Shown here one piece after another: positions 44,836 to 62,000 of a stretch of DNA of 64,000 nucleotides. The translations under genes and the position numbers were made by a program. Position 1 is the first letter of the stretch. Each line of letters starts with the position of its first letter. This DNA comes from Macrobrachium rosenbergii (Eukaryota > Arthropoda > Malacostraca > Decapoda > Palaemonidae): contig NC_089755.1 of the NCBI RefSeq assembly GCF_040412425.1, positions 48,014,621 through 48,078,620 on the forward strand. The letters are read 5' to 3'. The notes beneath the pieces were generated by a model. It made no database searches and had not been told where the DNA came from. It was given only the letters and a program-made list of their open reading frames with translations.

Positions 44836-44836
44836 G
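44620..44836. repeat. Duplicated unit containing (AAT)n, 2 copies
   Basis: 'ttgttttgaaagttcatgccctt(c)tgggcttgtttt...gtttgtt' plus an AAT array occurs twice in tandem (arrays at 44678-44731 and 44784-44836). The unique flank is duplicated with the microsatellite. Confidence 0.9.
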
Positions 44837-46475
44837 TAATGCAGAATTTGAGAAACAAGTATACTTGCGGGAGCAATGTCATTTATGCCGCTATCCAGTG
44901 TTACCATAAGAAATACAACAAACATGGCGATATATCACACAGAGATGACACCTCCACATATGGTTCCTTTATAATCACTGAGAGCGTCACTACAGGCGTT
45001 ACGTTATGTAACAAAACCCACGGACATAGAGGAACATAACAGCTAGTGCCGGAATAACGGCGAATTCATCCATGACTCCTTACAATGCTTCTCTCTCTCT
45101 CTCTCTCTTCATCCCGATTCAGGGAGTACTTATATCTTGTTGCTTGTTCAATGGCCAAAGTGATAATGCAAACATATGTCCTTAAGTAGCCCAGGCCAGA
45201 AAGCTATGAGGCAAAGACCCGGGGGATGGGGGGGACTTGAGGAAAAAATATTCCCAAAAGGAATCTGGAGTAAATTTCCAACGCTTCGTAGTGGATGGAA
45301 AGCAAGTCACTCAGCTGAGAAATATAAAGATACTGCTGATATGCAGCAGTGTAAACGTAAGAACTGGTGACTTGGAGGTGCTACAAAATAGCATGAGGAG
45401 TGGGAGAACTCTCTCCCTCAGCTAAACAGCCTTGCGGCCAAAATATTATCAGAAAATAAGGGAATCTTATTTCATATAGAAAATAAGTACACTGAAAGTA
45501 AGTACAGTACAGACAAGGCGTTAAGGTGGTGCCATAGATTAAATGTATTACCTCTAACCTAAAGCTGCCTAAAAAAAAAAGTGGAGAAACCAAGAATTGT
45601 CAATATGAGAACATTACTCCAAAGGTGGGTGGATAACGTGAAATAAAGCTTCTGTAACCGTGAAATAAAGCTTTTTTGTAACCAAGATAAAAAAAAAAAG
45701 ACCGCTTACTTTTTTTTTTTTTTTTGCATACTTGACAGTTATTAACACTTCAACACGCTTCAGGTAACCTTAATACCCGTAATGCTGATTCAAGGGAGAG
45801 TTAATATTATATTTTCATGAAAACAATCAAAAGGACTGAACAGGACAGCTGGCAGGCAGGCTGAGAAACTAAGAGAATATGTGTTTTGGAAACTGACCTA
45901 TACGAAAGTACAGGATCCAAATTTATAACGGCTTTAACGATCACGAGCTGATGGAAGAAAAAAAAAATAGCAACTCAATACCAAGTCCAAATATCAGAAT
46001 TTGGCTGAGATGCGAAGGCCAGTTAAAGACCATCAATAATTAAGAAAAAAAAAAAAAAGAACTCCGAGAAGTATATGTTGTACATGCTGATTCATCATCA
46101 ACAATATATGTACTGATTCAGGGATTAGTCATGTGGAAGCCTAAATAACAGTACCTCAGAGCCCGATTTTTTCAGGTTGCGGTGGGGAAGAGGGAACTGC
46201 AGAAACAACAGCAGAATCTTCAAAGTACTGCAAAGATGTCGAACAGGAGACCTTACACTTTGCAGAGCTCGCAGTGTACATGTGCGCAAATGAATAGCAT
46301 CACGAACAGCAAACGAAGTATTGTACAACTAAAAAAAAATGGGGGGAATGGCCGGGTAACGCACGGGGAGATAACAGCAAATGTAAATTGTCTGAGCTCA
46401 TAAACCTTGCTAGTTAGATGGCATTCATTACCGCCTGGTTGACTGATTGATTGACTGATTTACGAAAATTTCGCT
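44837..46475. other. Intergenic, no gene recognised
   Basis: 45176-45425 is open in two + frames and has slightly higher GC, but I see no family motif and no convincing splice sites. The rest is low-complexity (A and T runs near 45685-45725 and 46042-46056). Confidence 0.35.
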
Positions 46476-46688
46476 ATTAGGCCAAACACTGGGGTACTTT
46501 CAGCCACTCAGCACTTAAAACAGAGAAGTTGGAGTGGTTGGACAGCAAGATGGTAGAAAGGAGGTGGGACCAGAGGTAATATAAAGAGTGGATGCAGCTA
46601 GCCGAAGGAAAGCTGAGAACCACCTTAGGTAATACCTGCAGTGCATCACATGAGGTGCACTGACAGCACCATCCCCCTAAGGACAAGG
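46476..46688 (+). repeat. Dispersed repeat family A, copy 4 (internally deleted)
   Basis: 'aggccaaacactgggg...actcagcactt', then 'gttggacagcaagatggtagaaagg', 'gatgcagctagccgaaggaaagctgagaacc', 'taggtaatacctgcagtgcatca' and 'tgaggtgcactgacagcaccatcccccta'. The 'gtgtaacaggaggaaaacc' portion is missing. Confidence 0.8.
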
Positions 46689-46873
46689 AGACTAGGGTAC
46701 TGCATGATGAGTGATTTTGAGGTACCCCCCCAAAAATAAAAAATTCTCGAACAATTTCCTTCCCTTTTTGAGGGTAGACATTTTCACGATTTTGTGATCC
46801 TTGCGTTTCTAACTACTTTTAGAAACTTATCTACTCAGCTTTTAACAATTGAGCAGTATTCATAGTAAACAGG

Positions 46874-47688
<815 letters not shown>

Positions 47689-47972
47689 CGTAAGTATCAA
47701 ACAACGTTCTAATGTACATCTGCCGTCGTGGTTTGATGTACAAGGCTCTGTTAAATAAGCCTGTAAACATCTTGCATTTGTCTTTGTATACGTAACACCT
47801 GTGGCAACACGATAGTTCATAGTAAGTTTCGATGCACGGAATCGGACAAATACAGATGTTCGTCTCGGAGGAATCCGAGGCCGGAGATGTGCGTACCGTT
47901 AGTAGCGTAGTAGACTCTGCTTTTAAGTTACGTTCGATGATTATCGTAACCAGTTGAATTAAACACTGACAC
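47689..47972 (-). CDS. Candidate Cys-rich coding exon, unknown
   Basis: A minus-strand frame of about 95 codons ends at a consensus donor, ACTTACG|gtatgttc (47689). An acceptor-like 'gagtagtcttcag' lies at its start. It contains ETNICICPIPCIETYYELSC followed by CHRCYVYKDKCKMF, a CxC / CxxxC / CCxxC cysteine pattern, and a basic tail (IKPRRQMYIRT). Codon composition is less AT-biased than the surroundings. I recognise no family, and no partner exons were found. Confidence 0.3.
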
Positions 47973-48005
47973 TGAAGACTACTCACGCCTAAGATCTCCC
48001 GGTTT

Positions 48006-48176
48006 CTAAGGGTTGTTTGCGTTCAGTTTATAAGGTTTGTTTGCATTCGCTTTCCAAGGTGTTAAAATTTAGTTTCCATTGTTTGTTTATGCTATATTCA
48101 GTTTCCATGGTTTGTTAACATTCAGTTTCTGCGGTTCGTTTGCATTCAGTTTCCAAGGTTCGTTTGCATTCAGTTT
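48006..48176. repeat. Degenerate 24-bp tandem repeat, ~7 copies
   Basis: The unit is 'ggtttgtttgcattcagtttccaa', with point changes and one insertion. It lies immediately before the foldback at 48.2 kb. Confidence 0.85.
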
Positions 48177-48202
48177 ACCCTATGCTAATTCTAGGGGTCT
48201 TA

Positions 48203-48830
48203 AATAGCTAGACCCGGCTAAGTTTGGCAGTAAAGGAAAACCACAGTTTCTTGACATTCATTACTTCTAAATCTTGGCAGATAACCAGCATTTGCTGGCC
48301 TAGACTATTGTAAATTGGTAATTGCCATTTAATGTTAGGTTAGGCTATAGTTGCTTAATGGGTACAGCTGAGGACTGCTACCTGGGCCTGGTTCCACCAG
48401 TTAGTGACCTTAATATTTACTGCTTCTTGCTTACGTTTATGCTCCCATTTTGCATATAAACGTTAGTTACCAAACCCTACTTTGGCATTAGCTAGGCTTG
48501 GTTTACTTACCATTTACTTGCTACGCAACCAGGTAAGCACATAGGCACTAGGCTATGCTAGCCTAGGGCTAACATTTCCTAATGTGCTTTCCTAGTTTCT
48601 AAACAGTTCAACTTAGCCCAATGGGTGCCAAAGGAGGGTTTGATAAGTTAGGCAACTGTAGCCTAACCTAACATTAAATGGCATCTAGCTAGCCAATTAT
48701 AATAGTCTTAACCAATAAGTGCTCATTAACCAGCCAAGTTTGGCTAACTTTGTAAGATTTCAAAGTAATCTAATGTCGAGAAACTGTGGTCTCCCTTTCT
48801 CTGGTAGCCCAGGTTAACCTATCCTGGAAC
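48203..48830. repeat. Large imperfect foldback element, ~600 bp
   Basis: aattgccatttaatgttaggttaggctatagttgc (48320-48353) is matched by its inverse complement at 48652-48686 with a few differences. Outer pairing is accacagtttcttgacatt (48240-48258) with aatgtcgagaaactgtggt (48772-48790). Inner pairing is caaaccctactttggca (48471-48487) with tgccaaaggagggtttg (48626-48642). Pairing is nearly continuous with indels. No coding frame. Confidence 0.8.
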
Positions 48831-48922
48831 CAAGACTAGTTTTATTTTGTGAATCAAGCTTAGAGATGTATATATTAATCTCTTACAAAGTTCATAAATC
48901 AGAATGTTTTTTTTTTTCCTAG

Positions 48923-48968
48923 GAAAAAGCAATAAAGGAAAGATACATTGCAGGCACTGTTTTCACCT
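48923..48968 (+). other. Candidate small exon with strong splice sites
   Basis: A poly-T acceptor (tttttttttttcctag) and a consensus donor (ACCT|gtaagtcc) bound 46 nt. Spliced to the acceptor at 53991 the open frame would hit TAA at the junction, so if real it would be a 5'UTR exon of the 462-aa gene. Confidence 0.3.
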
Positions 48969-53991
<5,023 letters not shown>

Positions 53992-54167
53992 GAAAGTTGT
54001 CAGTTTTGTCTTCTGTTCCCGAATGCATTCCAACACATCAGTTTAGCAGATGTTTGAAGATCAAAAAGGTAGTCTTAAAGAAAAGCAAGAGTTTGGTTCA
54101 TCAGGTGTGTAGGTTTACCTGTCTCCTTGAAGTTTGACAAAGGAAAATTCAATAAGAACTTTCAGTC

Positions 54168-55556
54168 ATGGCTCCTATTGATCTTCCTCAAACTAATGAC
54201 TCTGACAGAAACAAAGAGAATGAAACAGTCAAGAAAATTCTGACTAATCATATCAGTGACGATGAAGAGAATTTTTGCTTTACATGTAATTCTCCAGTTA
54301 TAGGAAAAGATATAGCCAATCATCTTTTTCTTGGGCAACTAAACTGTAGACATTGTACTGTCAAAATTGCTACTTGTGATTTTTTTAAGAAAATCTTTTA
54401 TTCCGATACATATGTGTGTAAACAAAACCAGTCTGGTAAACATGAATTTTCAAAGTGGGAAACATCCTGTTTAGGGTATCTCAACTATTTTTCACGAAAG
54501 GAACTTGTGATTGAGAGATTTTGTCAAAATAAAAAAGGCTCTATCTCTGAAAATGCAGTACTGATGAAGATTAGGGATTACTTGTGTAAATTGAGTTCAA
54601 TTGAAAATTACGATCCTTGGAGGAATGGAATAAAGAATTGTTGGGATTACCTGGAAGAGAAAGAGTTAGGCAAGCAGTCATGTAACAACCACAGTGACTC
54701 TAACAACTCATTATCAGAATCAGAGGAGGTATCAGAGAGCGCAAATATCCAAGATAAAAATTCACTAAAGGTATCAGTACAAGGTGAAACACTGAACAAA
54801 AACACAAATTCATCTAAAAACACCCCTTCAATTAGCTCACACAAGGAAATACAAGTTCCTTCGGGAGAACCTCAAAACAGATATGAGAGTGGGGAAAATG
54901 CTAAAAATCAGTGTGAATGTCAAAGAAAGAAAAATGCCTTGAACCAGTGTGAGTGTCAAATTCAGCAAGTCAATCAATCTTTTCCCAAACCAGTGTCCAC
55001 CTCTCATCGATCATCTACTGAGATACCTTCGACATGTAAAATGGCAAAAGACACTGTTCAAATTGCTAAAAATGTTGACAGAGAAGCATTGTCACAAGAA
55101 GAGTTGAACACTGAGGAACAAGATGAGCCTGATGATGAACTTTTATCAGCATTTACAATAGGAGGATTAGACCAGACCATTGAGTATGTCACTATTCAAG
55201 ATGACTGCAGAGAAAAAGAAAATGTTGGCCTAACAGAAGAGCCAAGTTCTGTCAATCAAGATGGCTGTGAAATATTCAGTGGAAAAAGGAAGAACAGAAA
55301 TCAAAGTTTCTGCGATGCTAAAAAAAGAAAGTGTCATAAAAGTCACAATCAAACTCTTCATGATTTTCTGCCTCCTGGTGAAATACAAAATGATAATTAT
55401 TTGGTTATTCACTTTCCTATAGAAAATTGCCCAGAAGAATGTCCAAACTGCTATTGTGAGTTTTCTCCATCGATGCTAACTGTTAACTGTTCTACATTTG
55501 TTTCAACAATCATATGTGATGACTGCAAGCTGACTATATATGTTCTCCCAGAGTAG
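54168..55556 (+). CDS. Unknown 462-aa protein with Cys clusters at both ends
   Basis: By far the longest frame here, in one exon. ATG context is gtcATGG, with a 5'UTR from the acceptor at 53991. Residues 37-63 hold C-x2-C, H52 and C-x2-C (CFTC ... NHLF ... NCRHC), a zinc-finger-like pattern, with further Cys/His at 70, 84 and 92. Residues ~165-400 are acidic, Ser/Asn-rich and probably disordered, with a small internal duplication NQCECQ (about 247-264). A basic patch, GKRKN ... KKRKCHK (372-391), resembles a bipartite nuclear-localisation signal. Residues 421-453 hold CPEECPNC ... CDDC, a zinc-ribbon-like end. Inference: a nuclear, nucleic-acid- or chromatin-associated protein. No family assigned. 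No canonical AATAAA was seen shortly after the stop. Confidence 0.8.
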   Translation: MAPIDLPQTNDSDRNKENETVKKILTNHISDDEENFCFTCNSPVIGKDIANHLFLGQLNCRHCTVKIATCDFFKKIFYSDTYVCKQNQSGKHEFSKWETSCLGYLNYFSRKELVIERFCQNKKGSISENAVLMKIRDYLCKLSSIENYDPWRNGIKNCWDYLEEKELGKQSCNNHSDSNNSLSESEEVSESANIQDKNSLKVSVQGETLNKNTNSSKNTPSISSHKEIQVPSGEPQNRYESGENAKNQCECQRKKNALNQCECQIQQVNQSFPKPVSTSHRSSTEIPSTCKMAKDTVQIAKNVDREALSQEELNTEEQDEPDDELLSAFTIGGLDQTIEYVTIQDDCREKENVGLTEEPSSVNQDGCEIFSGKRKNRNQSFCDAKKRKCHKSHNQTLHDFLPPGEIQNDNYLVIHFPIENCPEECPNCYCEFSPSMLTVNCSTFVSTIICDDCKLTIYVLPE

Positions 55557-55867
55557 CTTATGCAGTACTACTCCTCTGCAATACTGTGTATATATTTCGA
55601 GATTTTGCTTTACTTTTAGTTAATCTTTATGGTCTTTGTAAGACTGACTTTCAATCATCATGCTTTCTTATAAAGATAATCCATTTTCTTGGTTTTATTT
55701 TCCCACCTATGTAATTTGAGACAAAGATACTAAAAGTTGCCACATGCATTTATGTTATTGTAAATAGAAATTTACTGTATTAGAAATATAACTAACCTGC
55801 ACCACATAAACAAATGAGAATGTGTACAGTGACTTCCAGATAATGTTTCCAGGACAAAAGGAGGTTG

Positions 55868-55885
55868 TTTATTATTATTATATTA

Positions 55886-55932
<47 letters not shown>

Positions 55933-55935
55933 TAT
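55868..55935. repeat. (TTA)n microsatellite, ~68 bp
   Basis: Trinucleotide array with slips at its left end. Confidence 0.96.
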
Positions 55936-56039
55936 TCCATACTGCATGGGCAGCTGTTCACTATCTTCATGGATGGAGTGATATAAGAAGTAAGAGAACA
56001 TACAGTACATGAAGGTGCAAAGTTGTTGGATAAGAAAAT

Positions 56040-56745
56040 GAGCCAAGGGAGTGTGGAGTGGTTGTTTACAGATAATGCTCATTAAGGAAGCTATAAGGAC
56101 GTGGAAGAAGGAAAGTTGTTTTTACAAGTATATATAGGAATCAACATAACGGATGATGGTAGGTTAAAAAAAATATATCTTAGTTTAACCAGACCACTGA
56201 GCTGATTAACAGCTCTCCTAGGGCTGGCCCGAAGGATTAGATATTATTTTTGAATCTTTACGTGGCTAAGAACCAATTGGTTACCTAGCAACGGGACCTA
56301 CAGCTTATTGTGGAATCCGAACCACATTATAGCGAGAAATGAATTTCTATCGCCAGAAACAAATTCCTCTTGTTCTTCACTGGCCGGTCAGAGATTAGAA
56401 CTGCGACCAACAGTGGTAACTGGAGAAGCGGTCCCGCTCACTCAGCGAGGAACTAAAGGATGATGGTAGGATGAAAGATGAGTCACAGGATTGGCGAAAC
56501 AAGAAAGGAAGCTGGGTGTTGGCAAAAGATTGGAAACAGACCTGAATTGTCTATGGCAGCCAAGGTAGGAAGTAAAAGTGAAGTCTTGATAGTAAATGTG
56601 AAAGGAAAAAAAGTTGATGCTGTTGAGCTGAACTGTGCATATTATATGTGGCATAAGAGGAACTGAAAGGGTCAGAAATGTGGGGATGAATGGATGTGGT
56701 AATGAGGTTAGCATAAGTAAACAGATGGATCACAGTGTTTTCCGA
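56040..56745 (+). mobile_element. LINE reverse-transcriptase C-terminal relic, split by a SINE
   Basis: Left of the SINE the + strand reads FLQVYIGINITDDGRM, and right of it SHRIGETRKEAGCWQKIGNR, PELSMAAKVG and KKVDAVELNC. These match, in order, the end of RTE/I-like LINE reverse transcriptases (FKYLGxxxxxDG, RIxxxRKxxG, LSxxxKxxxY, ExxExxCLRxM). Stops and frameshifts are present, so it is dead. The coding sense resumes after the SINE, showing the SINE arrived later. Confidence 0.8.
56164..56457 (-). mobile_element. tRNA-derived SINE with perfect 13-bp target-site duplication
   Basis: Minus orientation. The head is gttcctcgctgagtgagcgg (A-box-like cgctgagtgagcggg), then a B-box-like gcagttctaatctc. 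The body includes cccgttgctaggtaaccaat, and the tail gtggtctggttaaactaag ends in a T8 run that could terminate Pol III. The 13-bp sequence ggatgatggtagg flanks both sides (56151-56163 and 56458-56470), as expected for LINE-driven insertion. Confidence 0.85.
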
Positions 56746-58982
56746 TAGTCATAAGGAAAAAATTGTGTGTAGGAGTTCAACACGCTAATGTTTTTGAAGT
56801 TGCCTACATGGTGATTAAACAACAAAATTGCAGCTGAAACTGGAACATGGCAAACAAAACATAAAAATTCTGTTTTTGTTTTCCTCTCGACCAACCTTCC
56901 TAGAGGAAACTGCATATGTTTAATAAAAGAAAAATTTTAAGAGTTGAACCATATTACAAAGTCAACAGTGTAGATGTACAGCTTCAACCCAAAGGATCTG
57001 TTTTTAAATACGAAAGGAAAACAGATTAACAGACAGTAAAGGGATTAGATGAAAGTAAAAGGCAGACAGTATAGCTGAACAGATGGGACTTTTCACAGGC
57101 CTTTCCTCCTGCATAAAATGTGGTGCTCAAGACACTGTAAGCAGAAGCCACTGGAGATCAGGGGAAAAATGTGACCAGAGGCCGGCACCATCACATACCA
57201 ATCTTTGTATAAGTAACAAATGAGTAGAGTGCCTCATAAAACACTGGATTCTATACATGAGCTTTTCTTGTAAAAGTTGCCTTAAAACTTCCATTGATGA
57301 GCAAATGGAATTATGCTTAGGCAAATAACAAGATATGCTGCATAAACCTATTACTATTGCATGTAGTAACACAACCAATCATAAGAATGAGGAAAATGAA
57401 TGATGGATTTGACCAGCAAACAAATACAGCCAACTGATTTGGTAGCAAAAAGTATTAACGCAAAGATACTGAACATCAAAATGCATGCATTATTTTACTG
57501 GATCAGTTCAACAATGCTACTCATGATTGGCAAACAGAAATGGTGGATGTTGCTCATGAGTAGCCGAGTGTATGGAGCGCTAACTACTACTGTACTTGCA
57601 ACAAAGACTCTACCGTCAATGAATCTGAATGAGCTCTATAAAACATTTCTGCTTATGATAGTACACACATGATCACCTAAACAGAATCAAACTGTTGTTG
57701 CTGTATTGTCCAAACCAATGGCAATCACAGTGAAAGCTCTAATTTATGCACCTAGTCAAGACCCAAAGAAACCAAGAGTTGCTATGAGCAATCCAGTCCC
57801 CAATTAGATGAAACCACCTCTTAAGGCAGCAAGCTGAATGGGACCTATAAAAAGCCCTCTTCTTCCTGACTTATGTTTCCACAACTGCAACTTTCTGATT
57901 TGATAGTCTTCCCATGGCAAAGGAACTGCTGCCTAGTAAGAGAGGCTTACAGACTTTACATCATAACCAAAGGTGACCTAGATGTGTCAGTAATACAAGG
58001 AAACCTCAGTCTGTGCTTTACCAAAAGCTTGTCCAGACAGACCGTCCTCATGTTCAGAAGTCAAGAGTTTTCAACAAATAATAAATTAACCATAAACCAC
58101 TATTCGTAAGTACTGTTAGTCTCTGCAATTACAGCTAATGCACTGTCAAGTTTATGCTTGCTCTTCCTCTAGAACTCCCACAAAGTCATTTGCCTAAGAC
58201 TGGCCTTATAGTTTCCAGTTTCTAATTTGTCAAATTAATCCAGCTTTCTTGTCATGGATTTAGAAAATATAAGTGGAAGGGTTCTTAAAGGTCACTATGA
58301 GGAATGAGTATTCTCAGGGGATAAAAAGTTTTTGATTAGTACAATCTAAAACCTGTCAACTCACAAAGGAAGAGAAACAGCCAGCTACCCTATGCTGCAG
58401 AATAATATACTAAGCATTTTGGTAGTTGACAAGCGCCCAAGAAAAACATCTTGTTATCAGCAAGCTACAACATAGGAAAATCAAGAGTAAGAGAGGTGGA
58501 GAAGTTTATTTTCAGGTAAACTGATGAAATATATAATTAATACCATATACTTCATTAACCAAGTAAAAAATAAGTAAGGAATGAGTTGCAGCAACCAAAT
58601 ACTTCTCACAACACTGAATGTACAGTATAAAAATGTACTTTATCAATGCATCTACAGTGTGAACAACAAAGTTGGATGAGTATCATAGAGAACTAACTTG
58701 AAAAAGATTTATGATTCTAATACTCAATACCTGCTACCTTGCATAAGTTGAGAATTAAATACTATAACAGGAAAACCCTCAAGCCAAGTAAAGTATTGTG
58801 ATGAAAGAATAAACTGATAATAAAAAGATCACACGAAGGCAATCGTCATGGAAACTTAAGGTAAATATATTGTAAGTGATGGGTTTGCAGTGAAACAAAT
58901 GAAAACTGAATGCTACAAATGTGATAAAATCTGAAAAGCCATGCAAAAGCTATTTTTACCTATCAGTTCAGGAAGACCTGCT
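56746..58982. other. Intergenic and TEX9 3'UTR region
   Basis: 56750-58500 has scattered open frames (57127-57378 minus, 57400-57672 and 57873-58109 plus) with no recognisable motif. The stretch just below 58983 is the 3'UTR of the minus-strand coiled-coil gene. AATAAA on the minus strand at 58507-58512 (tttatt on plus) is a candidate poly(A) signal about 470 nt after the stop. Confidence 0.4.
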
Positions 58983-59063
58983 TCAAGGAGGCTGCAGTGG
59001 AGTTAGAATCGACAAGAACTTCTCCTCTAAACATGCTGCTGTTTTGGCCACTCCAATATTTAT
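58983..59063 (-). CDS. TEX9: TEX9-like terminal coding exon
   Basis: Strong acceptor (tttttattcttccag) above 59063. In phase 0 it encodes 26 residues, including AKTAACLEEKFLSIL, and TGA at 58983-58985. A second frame is open for 33 codons but needs a phase change that the preceding exon does not provide. Confidence 0.65.
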   Translation of the reverse strand: MNIGVAKTAACLEEKFLSILTPLQPP

Positions 59064-62000
59064 CTGGAAGAATAAAAACAAAATTTGACTAATGTTCATT
59101 AAGCCAAGTGTAGAATTAATGACTCTACTCTATCCCCCAGTCCATAAAATGAAAAGAATAACCATTACAACATTCACATTCATGGAAGTCTTTGCTTCTA
59201 AATAATTTAAGAATTCTATCAACTGATTACAGATGCCCCATAGATAAATTGTCAGTTTTTTTCCATTCTATCTGAGGGTTTTGCACACACGACTTTAGAA
59301 CCAAATTGACATTAATCAATTTTCCATTGTGTTATGGACTTTCCACACAAATGCCACTGCTTATCCAAGTTGCACGATGTCACATTCCCTTGAGGCTTGT
59401 GTGAAACACAAGACACAAGTACAATAATGGACCGTGAGAAAGTGTAAAAAAAAATAGTAACCCGATTCTTGGAAAAGAAAATATATCAAGAAAATCAACA
59501 TTGCCAATATCAGAAGGGGACAAAAAAAACTCAATAGTATACTAAACAACAATGCAGAATACATGCTGAAGTGATTAACTAATCACATCAAAGAAGACTG
59601 TGTGATGTCATCTACATTAGCTGTAGAGCAGACAATCAGTTGACAGAGGGGCACTAGAGATGCTCATCTATTTTATGTTCTTTTTTAAATGAACATCATT
59701 TGAATAAAAAATTCATACTGAAATTAGTGTTAACATAATTTTCCAAAAATCTATCTACACAAACAAAATGTGCATACATATATATAATATTTATATATAT
59801 ATATTTGTATAATGTAGTTTTAGTTTCAAACAAAATTGGCCAAGAGTCAGATTTTGTATACCCATTCATGTGATTACTCATCTGTAAAGTATTTGCTTGG
59901 TGTTTCCACGCCAATGTATCCTGCTTACTCTTTGTATATTTGCGCGTACAGTAGCAGCTCAAGTTACAATGTTTTGACACAAGGCATTTTCAATAATAAA
60001 CCAGCTTTCGTTAAAAATGAAAGGGAAATACAGTATAAAAATCGACTTACATCAGTTTATGCATCTTTATGTCAGTGAGCAACCAATGTTAAAGCATCAT
60101 ACTAAACAGAAAACGATAAAAAGTGCCAAATCACACATAAAAAATGTAAAATTACATAAAATAATATACAATAATGAGAGGTGCAGTATAAAATCATTTC
60201 AAAGCTTAGAAATGTTAAAAATATTGTCTTATTTGCATGACATTTGGGTAAATATACTGCAGTTGTATGTACATAGTTCGTGTTTAGTAATAAGCCATAA
60301 AAATTCAAATAGATAGAAAATTGCCAAATCACACAAAAAATTTTAAAATATACATGATATACTTGCACATTTATATATTGGTTAACAGGATAAAATTATT
60401 TGAAAGCCTCAAAATATAAAGAATACTGTCATAGTACGTAAAACATTATAGTTCCAGCGTCAATTCTTGGCAATAATTTCAAATGTGTGTTTGCATGCCA
60501 GTTACAGTACTTGAAATGCCTTATTTGCATTAAATTTATATCTTGAATAAATGGTAATTGACTTCAAAGAGAGTTTCTGGTGCTAGTGATAAGCATAATG
60601 TGATTCCATTGAAAAATAAGGTGGCTATGATAAGCCCCCACAAAAATGCTGAAAACACTGCCACCGCCAAAGGTCATTCTCTCCTCTGGCCCATCAAGCA
60701 CATCAACATCACCCATCTGATAGATGCAGTACTGTACAGCACCCAGTGCTACATGCATATGATTTTCTTTTGGTTTTTCTTTCCATTCTTTATAATTAAT
60801 ATATAAAAAGTTTACATATCCAAAGACTTATTGTAAAGTGTACGCGCATTAGTGACGTTATGAGATTATAGGGGTTTACAGGCCTATTCAACCAAGGTTT
60901 ATTTTACCTTTGTCAACAACAAAGGATCTTCCAATCTCATGTCACTCCAACATCAAGGGTCTTTGGGTGTCAGATCTGCTAGAATCATTCCTTACTCCTG
61001 AAAACATCAAGGAGCTGGCACAAAAATTGACTTAATCCACAACCAGGACTGCAATGTTGGAAATATGACCGCAGTCTGGCATAGCACTCCCCTGAGGAGG
61101 AGCACAGTCTGTCTTACTAAAAAAAAAAAAAAAACAAGAGATTAGCAGGTTTGCCCTAAAGAAGACCTTATCCCTCCAACCTCAAAGAACAACTCCAGCA
61201 AAGGGGCACAGGGTCCCTTTCAGCCCTGGAAACAGGGACAGCAAAGTACCCGAGTAAGAGTAGTAGAAGCAACCAAGTATGGTACTCCCTTTTGACAATT
61301 CTTCCACTGATGGGGGCTGTTCCCAGAAATCCTGGTGATCGTGTCAGGGAATCAAAGCAGTGTATTGGGTAGCAGAGGTTCTCAGAGTTGTTTACCGACT
61401 ACCTTTTCTGCAATTCTGAGAAGTTCAGAGCAATGGAAATCAAACTGATGTCCATGATCCAGACACAGGTGATCTAGTAAGTGATGAACAGATCACTGGA
61501 TTACACATTAACCTCAGCCTACTGAACACATTAATGTACCAGACTCCATTCTGGATGGAAAATAGTGGAGATGGGGCAGGGATCGATCACAAAAAGACCT
61601 AGCATCCCTTGACCTCAAGTTTTAAGGGTATACTTTCATTTCACCTGTAATTTGAACCATTATACTAACAAAACAATTCTTATGTCATGTTCACAACAAT
61701 GTTCTTTCAACTTCTCTCAATGAAACTGTTTACTGACTTTTTCTTGTTTACATTTATGTTCTTGTGATGTGTATTTTTGTGGTGACATATGGAGTTGTCA
61801 GAGTTGCTTTCCTGCACTAATTTATAATAGCTCAAGATTATGGCTTTAGAATAAATTTTTTCTTTCTGACAATGGCAACATATTTCATTAATTATAAAAA
61901 AGCTAAAGTGAAATATGTGCCACAAAACTATAAAAAAACATTCTGGGGAACAGATTTTTGCATGTGTGGATATATATTTAGATATTTCCGCAAGTGGTGA

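Noticed and set aside
45176..45425. Two overlapping + frames of about 60 codons
   Set aside because: No homology, no splice sites of quality, and overlapping frames argue against coding.
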